DNA of 64,000 nt from Paraphysomonas bandaiensis (taxonomy: Eukaryota; Chrysophyceae), in the NCBI GenBank assembly GCA_965644295.1, contig CBFFRP010000303.1:1-64000 (forward strand), given 5' to 3'. The notes under the pieces were generated by a model, which made no database searches, was not told the origin of the DNA, and saw only the letters and a list, made by a program, of their open reading frames with translations. Position numbers and translations under genes: made by a program. Positions within the stretch are counted from its first letter, which is position 1. Every line of letters starts with the position of its first letter. This document shows positions 23,105 through 31,622 of this stretch, piece by piece.

Positions 23105-23540
23105 TGTTGAGTTTTGCTGTTGGAGCAATTAAAAGCTGTAATTCTACCCATCAGTTATGTCTTGCGATGTGAAGATTCAATGTACAGCTCATGAGGTCTT
23201 GGTGGTTGCGTATCCGTCAGTTATGTCTCGTGGTTTGAAAAATCAATGTACAGCTTTGAATTGAGAGGGAGTGTTGAGTTTTGCTGTTTGAGCAATTAAA
23301 AGCTGTAATTCTAAGATATTGGAATTATGACGGTTACTGGAGAATACCGTAGTGGTTAACTGTATTATGAGAAGTGATATCATGACGATGTAAGATCGTA
23401 CTAGAAATGAATGGTAGTAGAGATAACGTGATATATTGCTTATTATATTTTTTTTTAATCTTCTCTCATCTTAACTTGATTCATGAGTGAATACACGTCC
23501 AGTTAACTTAGTAATCATCCAATTGTGTCATAACTTGACA
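23105..23540 (+). repeat. 5' LTR of element 3, composite with internal LTR-head duplication
   Basis: 436 bp, TGTTGAG to TTGACA. A second TGTTGAGTTTTGCTGTTTGAG starts inside it near 23271, directly preceded by TTTGAATTGAGAGGGAG, which is the same purine tract found at the real 3' internal/LTR junction (25272). The first ~166 bp are thus a truncated LTR head followed by copied internal 3' sequence. Both LTRs carry this structure. Confidence 0.85.
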
Positions 23541-24031
23541 TGGTAGCGCATGGTAGTTGGAAGCAACTGCTGAAGTGTGACCATTGGAATGGAACTGGAC
23601 AGAGAAGTAGGAGTGATACTGCTGTGTACAGTAGAAACATACAGTATATAGGATATAAAACCAGTATTATTTTTGAAAATCGGGATTTTTTGATACGAAC
23701 ATGACAGAAAAAAAGTAGACTGGAAAAGATGACTGCGACTGTGCGTGTATGTTATAGTGGTTGATGAATGTATGAACCCTCTGCATGAAGAGACCCCATA
23801 TAATTATCAGAATGATGTCTACAATCGCGTGTGGATGTAGTGTGAGCACGGTGATTCAGTAATGTGTCTGATTGTGTGGATGGGGGTGCAGTGCTATCGA
23901 TGGGGGTGCGAGTGATGAGGACTCGTGTCCATTGTGTTATATATGATGAGAGTAGTTCCTCATGAGATAGATGGAGTGCTATCGATGAGGGGGCAATGTG
24001 ATATCAAGAGTCGCATCAATTAAGCCTACAT

Positions 24032-24661
24032 TTGGTTGAAGAGTTCAACCATTTAATCGGACCATACCGTCATGTTGATGAAGGCTTCCTGTTTAGAGCT
24101 GCGAGAGTCGTAGTTCGGAAGGGTCCGATTGTGGCTTATAGAGCCTTAGTAACTGCTGGTAGAGAGCAGTTGGAGGAGAACTCCATTGCATGTTGGGGAT
24201 GTTGTATCTTTAACCAATATATGTATAAACGCTGGTGGTACGAAAAACCTGCGACCCGTGACGATGGGGCAGGTGGTGAGGAGCGATCGATGCCGGCTGG
24301 GGGTGGGACACCCAAACAGTTTACGGCAGATGACTCATCGGGGATAGAGATCCCAAGTGCCTACCCGAGAGAAGCGTTAGCGCTATGTCTAGTAGAGAGT
24401 CAAGCGTGTGTGTCCCTAGCAGGAGTAACGCTGCTAACCCGACTGCCTCAGGCAAAAAGGGTACGCACCCGAAGAGTTGTGACTGATGTGTCCACTCTGG
24501 GTGAGATCAACTTCCTATGTGGGGAAGATGCCGTTCATCAGTGGAGACCAGTGAGAAGAGTGTATGAGGCACATGTGTATGTACTGCATCGACGGCGTCT
24601 GGGGAGACCAGTAAGAGTTGTGTTGGTACTGTTCGTATTATATCTAGTGAAATTAGTGTGA
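24032..24661 (+). pseudogene. Element 3: remnant of pol linker region
   Basis: A 209-codon frame. Its first part (EGFLFRAARVVVRKGPIVAY then RALVTAGRE) matches the element 1/2 segment DGLLYKTTRVVERKGVI..YRSLVTAGR that lies after integrase. Near its end DVSTLGEINFL corresponds to ASVLGEINM at the reverse-transcriptase border. The middle is degenerate and nothing catalytic remains. Confidence 0.7.
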
Positions 24662-24890
24662 ACCGTGTCTGTGAGACTGTACCTGCTGAGTCTAGGGAGA
24701 CTTGTGTGGTAAGCGTACGGGTGTTGACTAGTAGTGTGTCCACCCTGGGTGAGGTAAACCTTTATGATGAGGAGATTGTCAATCTGTGTGATGACAGTGA
24801 CTGTTCTAATAACTAACATAATATGTCTAATTATAGAGAGACCAAGGCATAATATATGAGAAGTTTGTTAATTGCCTTGATTTGCTTCAG

Positions 24891-25020
24891 TATCAGGCTA
24901 TGTCTGCTGGCATGCAGGAACTGGTGTGGCTTCGGGGGGTGTTTGTCGAACTGGGATTTCGATTGTACGAACCCACTCCATTCTTCCTGACAGCCAGAGC
25001 GCACGTGACTTAGCGTTGAA
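24891..25020 (+). pseudogene. Element 3: RNase H remnant
   Basis: In one frame it reads MQELVWLRGVFVELGF and then EPTPFFLT, matching MQELVWLRGVLRELGL..KPTPFFMD of element 2. The catalytic blocks before and after are missing. This is the only other surviving coding scrap of element 3. Confidence 0.65.
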
Positions 25021-25271
25021 GTTGAATGATGTGGTGTGATTGATCTCAGTGACGAGGATAAGAAATCATACGTGCTGTTATCAGAGACAGAAGATCTTTC
25101 AGATGTGTTGTCTATGGTGAGACTTGCTGAAACGTCGGAGTCATACGTCCACCGGTTTGTCCTATGAGGTTTTTGGTGGTTGCGTATCCGTCAGTTATGT
25201 CTCGTGATATGAAGAGTCTATCATGTCTCGTGATATGAAGAGTCTATCTTCAGCTTTGAATTGAGAGGGAG

Positions 25272-25545
25272 TGTTGAGTTTTGCTGTTGGAGCAATTAAA
25301 AGCTGTAATTCTACCCATCAGTTATGTCTTGCGATGTGAAGATTCAATGTACAGCTCATGAGGTCTTGGTGGTTGCGTATCCGTCAGTTATGTCTCGTGG
25401 TTTGAAAAATCAATGTACAGCTTTGAATTGAGAGGGAGTGTTGAGTTTTGCTGTTTGAGCAATTAAAAGCTGTAATTCTAAGATATTGGAATTATGACGG
25501 TTACTGGAGAATACCGTAGTGGTTAACTGTATTATGAGAAGTGAT
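25272..25545 (+). repeat. 3' LTR of element 3, left part
   Basis: The first 274 bp of the 3' LTR, matching 23105-23378. It ends GTGAT at the insertion point of element 2. Confidence 0.88.
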
Positions 25546-25865
25546 TATTGACTAAAGACCATTTTCAGATGATTAAGATCGTTGTAAGAGAAGTTTAAGT
25601 TAGTCAAACCAGATAGATTACTTTATTATAATTGTATACACAATTGTGTGTGTTGTCATGTAACACATGTCAACAACATGATAAATTATTTCGTTCATGT
25701 TAACCACTGCTCAACTTCCGTATCTTGAATCGTCATGATATAATACTTCAGTTTCACAGTTATAGCTATATAGCACCTTTGACTATTGACTACGTATTAC
25801 TGTTTTTCACATTGTATTTAACGTATTCTACAGTACTATCTTAGAGAACCATACGTATTCCAACA
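25546..25865 (-). repeat. 3' LTR of element 2
   Basis: 320 bp; in coding orientation TGTTGGAATACG to TCAATA. It matches 30734-31053 throughout by eye. Confidence 0.92.
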
Positions 25866-26031
25866 CTCCTCCTCAATGTAGAAACGAGTAATCGTCATTA
25901 TACTGCAGCTATATATATCATCTAGTCATCTTAGGATAAAACGGATGTGAAAATCTTCATAAAGATACTGTGAACATCACACTTCGCTGTAACACAGTTA
26001 TGTGGGATTCTTACCCACTAAAAACACACCC

Positions 26032-29000
26032 TTAACCTTTCTTGAACCGCTTCTTCTGATTCTTCTCAACTTCATTTGAAATGCTCCTCTTTTCCCCTGT
26101 GATAGTTTCTTCATGGAGTTTAAAGAGCTTTGTAGATAACGCTTTTGTAAATATGTCGGCCGCCATATCCTTAGTCGATACATGAATCAATCTGGCTGTA
26201 GGAAACCTTCCATTTACGTGTTCCCGAACCCAGTGGTACTTTATCTGAATATGTTTTGATCTTTTGTGATAGACTGGATTTTCTGACAGATCTTTTGCAC
26301 TCTTGCTGTCCATGAAGAATGGGGTTGGCTTCGTCAATGCGAGTCCTAGCTCTCGTAACACCCCCCGTAGCCACACCAGTTCTTGCATGGCCGCATATTC
26401 AGCCATATACTCGGACTCCATACTGGAAGTTGCAACTGTAGTCTGCAGTTTGGACTGCCATGCGATTGCTCCAGCACATAAGAATACAATATAACCGGTA
26501 GTTGAACGTCTCGTTAGTATATCACCTGCCCAGTCCGCATCACTAAATACATGTAAATCAAACTTACTCCCACTGAATTTGATTCCTTTGCTGGTGGTGC
26601 CTCTCAAATATTTCAATAAATGAATAGCTAAACGACACGATGCGTATGTAGGATTACTGCTGTATCTCGATAGTAATCCGATTGCATAGGCGAGATCTGG
26701 TCTTGTGTGGAGTGCGAGATACAGGATTGCTCCAATAATACTACGATACGGAAATTTTGAGACCCAGTCCTCCTGTTCTGATGTAAGTTCCCGTTCTGCA
26801 GCTAGTAGTTCTTGTGCATTTGATGGCAACGGAGCTTCCTTATTCTTTCTACTGTTTCCCATGACATGGTTGAATTTCTGAATCACTTTCTCCGCATACT
26901 GTGATTGATCTAGTTTGAACCAGTCTTCGCCTCTCGTGATTCGAATATTTAGGAAACTTTGGCACTCTCCCATGTCCCTCATTTCAAACGTTTGGCAGAA
27001 CTTGTTCTTGACAAAAACAAGGAATTCAAAATCCACAGATGCGATTATGATGTCATCTACATACAGGAGTAATAACGTAAGTTTGCCTTGGTGCCAACGA
27101 TAATATAAGCAGGTATCTAACACGCATGATCTAAACTGCATTGACTTTATGAATTTATCGATGTGGCGATTCCACTGACGCGGTGAGGCTCGTAAACCAT
27201 ATAGTGCTTTGATGAGTTTAAAACACCATCCATTGCTGAGCTCCTCATCTGGAGGTGGGTACATGTAGACATCTTCATCTAAATTTGCATAACAAAATGC
27301 AGAACTGACATCAAGCTGGTGTACATGCATATGGAACATAAAAGCAATTGCAATCACGAGCCTGATAGTTATCCCTTTGACAACCGGTGCAAATGTAGAT
27401 GGCTCCTCCTCAGTTTTCTCCTGAAGATTTCCTAGTGCGACTAGTCGAGCTTTATACTTCTGTATGTTGCCTAGTATGTCACGCTTGAGTTTGTGAACAT
27501 ACTTACATCTGATTAATTTGACCCCAGATGGTCGACGTACTATCTTCAAAACGCCTCTTCGTAAAAGAGCTTTCTTCTCTATTCGTCTGGCTGTTCTCCA
27601 TTCTTCCGCTTGAGGGGACCTCTCCGCCTCTAGAAAACTGTTCGGTTCATGGACGTGTTTATTCTCAGTACTCTCCTCTGAATCCATGACATTTACATCG
27701 GCATCCATTACCTCTATCATGTTAATTTCTCCTAACACTGAAGCATTAGCTAGCCTCCTCCGTAAACGCTTACGTTTCTCTGCATCCCTTTTAGATACTC
27801 TCTGTAGGGTATTAGTACTGTTAGAATTTATAGTATCAGTATATTCAGGTACTCCCTGTTTTACTGCTCGATCAGGTTCTCCCTGAGCTGCATCTGCATC
27901 AAGTACTCCTTGAGTCATATCTTCATCAGGTGCTCCCTGAATAATACCATGGTTAACTAGCTGCTCCTGATGGCTCTCAGGTGCTGGGATAGTGGACGTA
28001 CTCCGTCCATCAGTGGTACTAGAAGCGTCCCTCGTTCCCGTATATCCCGTGTATCCAGGCGTATTCCTTGTCATTACCTGAACATCTTCTATATGTATGG
28101 GTACCTTCTGCTCAATGTGGGTTCTCCCCGCAGTTACAAGTGACCGATAACCAACAATGACACCCTTTCTTTCTACCACTCTGGTGGTCTTGTACAACAG
28201 CCCGTCTTCATCGTCTATGTGAAAAGTCTTCACGAGATGCTGATAATCATTCACCGTCTTTGGTCTAGGTGCTGTTCGTACTCGAAGAGCGTCGATTTCT
28301 GCGTAATATTCTTCGGTGCGGGAAGGTATACTCTCATCTGTGAGTATGTGTACACACGTAATTACCTTATCGGTTGCTGGGAGATACACCTGGTATCCAA
28401 CTTTATCTTCCGAATATCCCACTAGGTATCCAATCTTTGATTTATCGTCCCAGTCCTTTCGCCTGTCCGCCTTAGGTGTCAATATATAAGTTTTGCACCC
28501 CCATACTCTAAAATATTTCAAACTGGGTGGCTGACCCGTGACATACTCATATGGGGACATGTATCCTCTGTCCGTCCTTGTAGGGAGTCTGATCAGTGTA
28601 TAGCGAGCAGCATGATACGCGTCTAACCAGAATGGAACCGGTAGGCCTGACTGCAACAACATCGCCAACGCCATCTCTGATGCAGTCCTGAATTTTCGCT
28701 CCTCTACTGCATTCATTTCCGGACTATCTGTTGAAGACCAAGTATGTTTGTAGCAGCCTTGTGATCTCAAATAGCTCCTAAGTTCTTGATTTATGAGTTC
28801 TCCAGCTCCATCAGCGTGGTAGTGGTCCACTCTCAGCTTATATTGCCTAATCTCTCCTTCGAACACCTCTCTAAAAAACTGAATCACTTCTTCTTTAGTA
28901 CGCTGGTTTACGCCTTTTACCCAGAACATCCTACTCGGGTGATGAGTTAGTTTGATCACGTAGCGCTCATCACCTCGAGCGGGAGTATTCAGAAATACTT

Positions 29001-30750
29001 GCACATCAGCCGATATGTCCGGCTTGACATCCGTATCCTCCTTTGTGTGAAACGAAACTCTCGTAATCTTTGATCTGGCACATATGCTACAGAGACAAGA
29101 TTTTTTTAATGCAGTCTTCGATAGGTGCTTCCTCTGCAGATTTGAGCCAGTGAACAACATCCTTCTATGTGCCTCCGTTAGAGCCCCTTTGTTGAAATGG
29201 CCCATTCTCCTATGCAGCAGTTCCAGCTCGTCCTCACCAGTCCTATCGCTAAGATTTACTTCACAATTACTCGGTGTAGACACATCTGGAAGCTCCAACA
29301 GCTGCTGAGTTGGAACTGCAGTCATTCCATTCTTCATGGGTCCCTCCAGTACCAGCTCACCGGTATTACAGTCATAAATTTGGATCCCATACCACACCGT
29401 GAATCGATAGCCCATTTCGTTCAGCTTACGTCCGGAGCACAGGCATCGATTGATCTGATCTGAAATTTCTATGTCTCTCCATGCTCCACGGGAACCCACA
29501 CTTGTGATATGAATCTCTGATCCCTTCTTAGATCCGTTTATCACCTTTGATGTATTCATATGAGTGTCAAGCATGGTCACATCATTCATCAAGAACATTG
29601 ATGATGAACAGCATGTATCTATGTATGTATAGTGTTCAGCAGTACCAATCATACAACATGTGTCACTTTTATCATATATATCAACAGCGCAGTCATAAAG
29701 CATATTCGCTTCGGACTCCGAGTCAGACTCGGTTCCTCCTCTGCGGATATTCTCGAATGTGAAAACCTTCCCAGATTTCTGGGGTTTCTTGGTCTTTCCA
29801 GTCGAATTTCGGGGACATTCGTTCGCGCGATGGTTTTTGGATTTGCATACTCTGCATCCTGTATATTCCTTACTGCCCGGTCTTTGTCCCTTCGTTTCCC
29901 CCTTTTTCTTCCTACATTGTTCTGTATTATGATTGTGTATTATACCTTTCTTCGAGCAATAAGTGCACTTCCTCTTTGTAGATACTCTCTCTTTCTTTCG
30001 AGGCTTTTCAATATGATTCAGCTCCTCCGTGCTCTTGCGCTTCTTCTCTATGATTTTCCTCCCATACTTGGTGTCGTCGAACTGTTCGATACGTTTGGAT
30101 AGCAATTCATATGGTACATCATCGGGCATTAAATACAGGGCATAATTCAAACCGTCATATTCATCACTGATAATTCCCTCCTTCAGCCTACTAATTTTTG
30201 ATTCTTCCGTTACCGTTTGGTTATGCGCCTGAAGTTCACGAAGAAGCAGCTCAAAACGCAGTACATACTCTTTCGCGGTCTCCCCTGGCTTCATCTCGAA
30301 TGATCCAAACTGAGCAAGCAGAGCACTAATCTTGTTTTGTGTTCCCCCTTCAAAACACGATTTAAGAGTGCTAACCATCTCTCTGGCGCTGAACTTATTA
30401 ACTCTTCCTTCAGCTGCCTTGAACTCCTTGTGCTTCAGATGAAACTTCTGCAGCGCCTTCGGAGATCGCTTCACCGCCTCTCTGCAGTATGAGTAGGCAA
30501 TTGCATTCGCCTTCCAATACTTGTCCACCGCTTCTTTGTAGGACTTGGTCTCAAGACTATTCAGGGGTTGAATTCCGAAATCCTCTTCCTCTGGTGGCCT
30601 TTCTAGAGCCACCTCACTCTGCTCCTTTCTCATAAGGAACGTCTCAAAGTCTTCGATCCATTGTTCAACGTTGCTCTCGTCGAACCATGGAACATCAGCT
30701 CTATCCTCCTTCTCTCCTCCGCATTCGCTACCATATTGACTAAAGACCAT
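26032..30750 (-). CDS. Copia gag-pol polyprotein (gag, protease, integrase, RT, RNase H)
   Basis: One open frame of 1572 residues from the first ATG at 30750, which lies 17 bp inside the 5' LTR; codons then run through the primer-binding site. Gag has knuckles CTYC..HNTEQC and CRVCKSKNHRANEC (CX2CX4HX4C). The protease motif is YIDTCCSSSMF, with C in place of the usual G of D(S/T)G. Integrase has HRRMGHFNKG, CLCSIC and DDE candidates in SADVQVF, HADGAGEL and NAVEERKFRT. The first finger position reads G where element 1 has H. RT carries YVDDIIIAS; RNase H has SDADWAGD, SSMESEYMAE and HWVREHVNG. Gag and pol share one frame, so no frameshift is needed. The product should form particles, reverse transcribe RNA and integrate cDNA. 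Confidence 0.93.
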   Translation of the reverse strand: MVFSQYGSECGGEKEDRADVPWFDESNVEQWIEDFETFLMRKEQSEVALERPPEEEDFGIQPLNSLETKSYKEAVDKYWKANAIAYSYCREAVKRSPKALQKFHLKHKEFKAAEGRVNKFSAREMVSTLKSCFEGGTQNKISALLAQFGSFEMKPGETAKEYVLRFELLLRELQAHNQTVTEESKISRLKEGIISDEYDGLNYALYLMPDDVPYELLSKRIEQFDDTKYGRKIIEKKRKSTEELNHIEKPRKKERVSTKRKCTYCSKKGIIHNHNTEQCRKKKGETKGQRPGSKEYTGCRVCKSKNHRANECPRNSTGKTKKPQKSGKVFTFENIRRGGTESDSESEANMLYDCAVDIYDKSDTCCMIGTAEHYTYIDTCCSSSMFLMNDVTMLDTHMNTSKVINGSKKGSEIHITSVGSRGAWRDIEISDQINRCLCSGRKLNEMGYRFTVWYGIQIYDCNTGELVLEGPMKNGMTAVPTQQLLELPDVSTPSNCEVNLSDRTGEDELELLHRRMGHFNKGALTEAHRRMLFTGSNLQRKHLSKTALKKSCLCSICARSKITRVSFHTKEDTDVKPDISADVQVFLNTPARGDERYVIKLTHHPSRMFWVKGVNQRTKEEVIQFFREVFEGEIRQYKLRVDHYHADGAGELINQELRSYLRSQGCYKHTWSSTDSPEMNAVEERKFRTASEMALAMLLQSGLPVPFWLDAYHAARYTLIRLPTRTDRGYMSPYEYVTGQPPSLKYFRVWGCKTYILTPKADRRKDWDDKSKIGYLVGYSEDKVGYQVYLPATDKVITCVHILTDESIPSRTEEYYAEIDALRVRTAPRPKTVNDYQHLVKTFHIDDEDGLLYKTTRVVERKGVIVGYRSLVTAGRTHIEQKVPIHIEDVQVMTRNTPGYTGYTGTRDASSTTDGRSTSTIPAPESHQEQLVNHGIIQGAPDEDMTQGVLDADAAQGEPDRAVKQGVPEYTDTINSNSTNTLQRVSKRDAEKRKRLRRRLANASVLGEINMIEVMDADVNVMDSEESTENKHVHEPNSFLEAERSPQAEEWRTARRIEKKALLRRGVLKIVRRPSGVKLIRCKYVHKLKRDILGNIQKYKARLVALGNLQEKTEEEPSTFAPVVKGITIRLVIAIAFMFHMHVHQLDVSSAFCYANLDEDVYMYPPPDEELSNGWCFKLIKALYGLRASPRQWNRHIDKFIKSMQFRSCVLDTCLYYRWHQGKLTLLLLYVDDIIIASVDFEFLVFVKNKFCQTFEMRDMGECQSFLNIRITRGEDWFKLDQSQYAEKVIQKFNHVMGNSRKNKEAPLPSNAQELLAAERELTSEQEDWVSKFPYRSIIGAILYLALHTRPDLAYAIGLLSRYSSNPTYASCRLAIHLLKYLRGTTSKGIKFSGSKFDLHVFSDADWAGDILTRRSTTGYIVFLCAGAIAWQSKLQTTVATSSMESEYMAEYAAMQELVWLRGVLRELGLALTKPTPFFMDSKSAKDLSENPVYHKRSKHIQIKYHWVREHVNGRFPTARLIHVSTKDMAADIFTKALSTKLFKLHEETITGEKRSISNEVEKNQKKRFKKG
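29223..29613 (-). repeat. Near-identical patch shared with element 1 (5669-6059)
   Basis: Counterpart of the 391-bp tract in element 1, with three differences by eye (two in AG[T/C]TCACC[A/G]GT and one in TAGA[G/T]CCG). The patch covers the end of the protease motif to just before the integrase finger. Confidence 0.88.
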
Positions 30751-31053
30751 TTTCAGATGATTAAGATCGTTGTAAGAGAAGTTTAAGTTAGTCAAACCAG
30801 ATAGATTACTTTATTATAATTGTATACACAATTGTGTGTGTTGTCATGTAACACATGTCAACAACATGATAAATTATTTCGTTCATGTTAACCACTGCTC
30901 AACTTCCGTATCTTGAATCGTCATGATATAATACTTCAGTTTCACAGTTATAGCTATATAGCACCTTTGACTATTGACTACGTATTACTGTTTTTCACAT
31001 TGTATTTAACGTATTCTACAGTACTATCTTAGAGAACCATACGTATTCCAACA
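30734..31053 (-). repeat. 5' LTR of element 2, contains gag start codon
   Basis: Partner of 25546-25865. In coding orientation it ends AGTCAATA, immediately followed by the primer-binding site TGGTAGCG. The gag ATG at 30750 is inside it, the same 17-bp distance as in element 1. Confidence 0.92.
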
Positions 31054-31058
31054 GTGAT

Positions 31059-31220
31059 ATCATGACGATGTAAGATCGTACTAGAAATGAATGGTAGTAG
31101 AGATAACGTGATATATTGCTTATTATATTTTTTTTTAATCTTCTCTCATCTTAACTTGATTCATGAGTGAATACACGTCCAGTTAACTTAGTAATCATCC
31201 AATTGTGTCATAACTTGACA
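31059..31220 (+). repeat. 3' LTR of element 3, right part
   Basis: The last 162 bp of the LTR split by element 2, matching 23379-23540 and ending TTGACA, followed by the ATATC target-site duplication. The unique stretch 31226-31622 beyond it shows no gene. Confidence 0.88.
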
Positions 31221-31622
31221 ATATCGATAGTTTTGATCAAAGTTTTTGGAAGTTCTATAGCGGCGATTATGCCCCAAATTTGCTGATAGTGTGTGATAAC
31301 TGAATACTTGTGACTTGGGGATGTCGTCTCAAAGCAAACAGATCAAAAGGTATCAATACAGTAAATACTAAATCAAGCAGTAAACATTTCCTGGTATTTC
31401 TATCTAATACTTAAAGTTATTAGTTATATAGAAGCGCTATATCAAGTCCCCCCGCCAAAACACCGCTCTGCTATGAAATCGCATCTACCTATGCAAGTGA
31501 CTCAAGGATTCAGTATACAATCAGGATACAATATACCCCTTCCATCTACCATTGATCACATTTACATACCCTACTTTCATAGCAGATTTCCTTAAGATAT
31601 ACTACACAATTTTCTCCATTTC

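Larger units (their letters stand above)
25546..31053 (-). mobile_element. Intact Ty1/Copia LTR retrotransposon, element 2
   Basis: 320-bp LTRs at 25546-25865 and 30734-31053 (constant offset 5188) and a perfect 5-bp target-site duplication GTGAT (25541-25545 and 31054-31058). Primer-binding site TGGTAGCGAATG (30722-30733) and purine tract GAGGAGGAG beside the 3' LTR are on the coding strand. The single gag-pol frame is uninterrupted. Near-identical LTRs, intact coding and a clean target-site duplication indicate a recent insertion, into the 3' LTR of element 3. Confidence 0.95.
23105..31220 (+). mobile_element. Internally deleted Copia-like element 3, interrupted by element 2
   Basis: Two 436-bp LTRs: 23105-23540, and 25272-25545 plus 31059-31220. 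The latter is split by element 2 and sums to exactly 436 bp. The target-site duplication is ATATC at 23100-23104 and 31221-31225. The primer-binding site TGGTAGCGCATG starts at 23541 and the purine tract GAGAGGGAG ends at 25271. The internal part (1731 bp) keeps only scraps of pol, so the copy is nonautonomous and must have moved using enzymes made by a relative. Confidence 0.9.
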
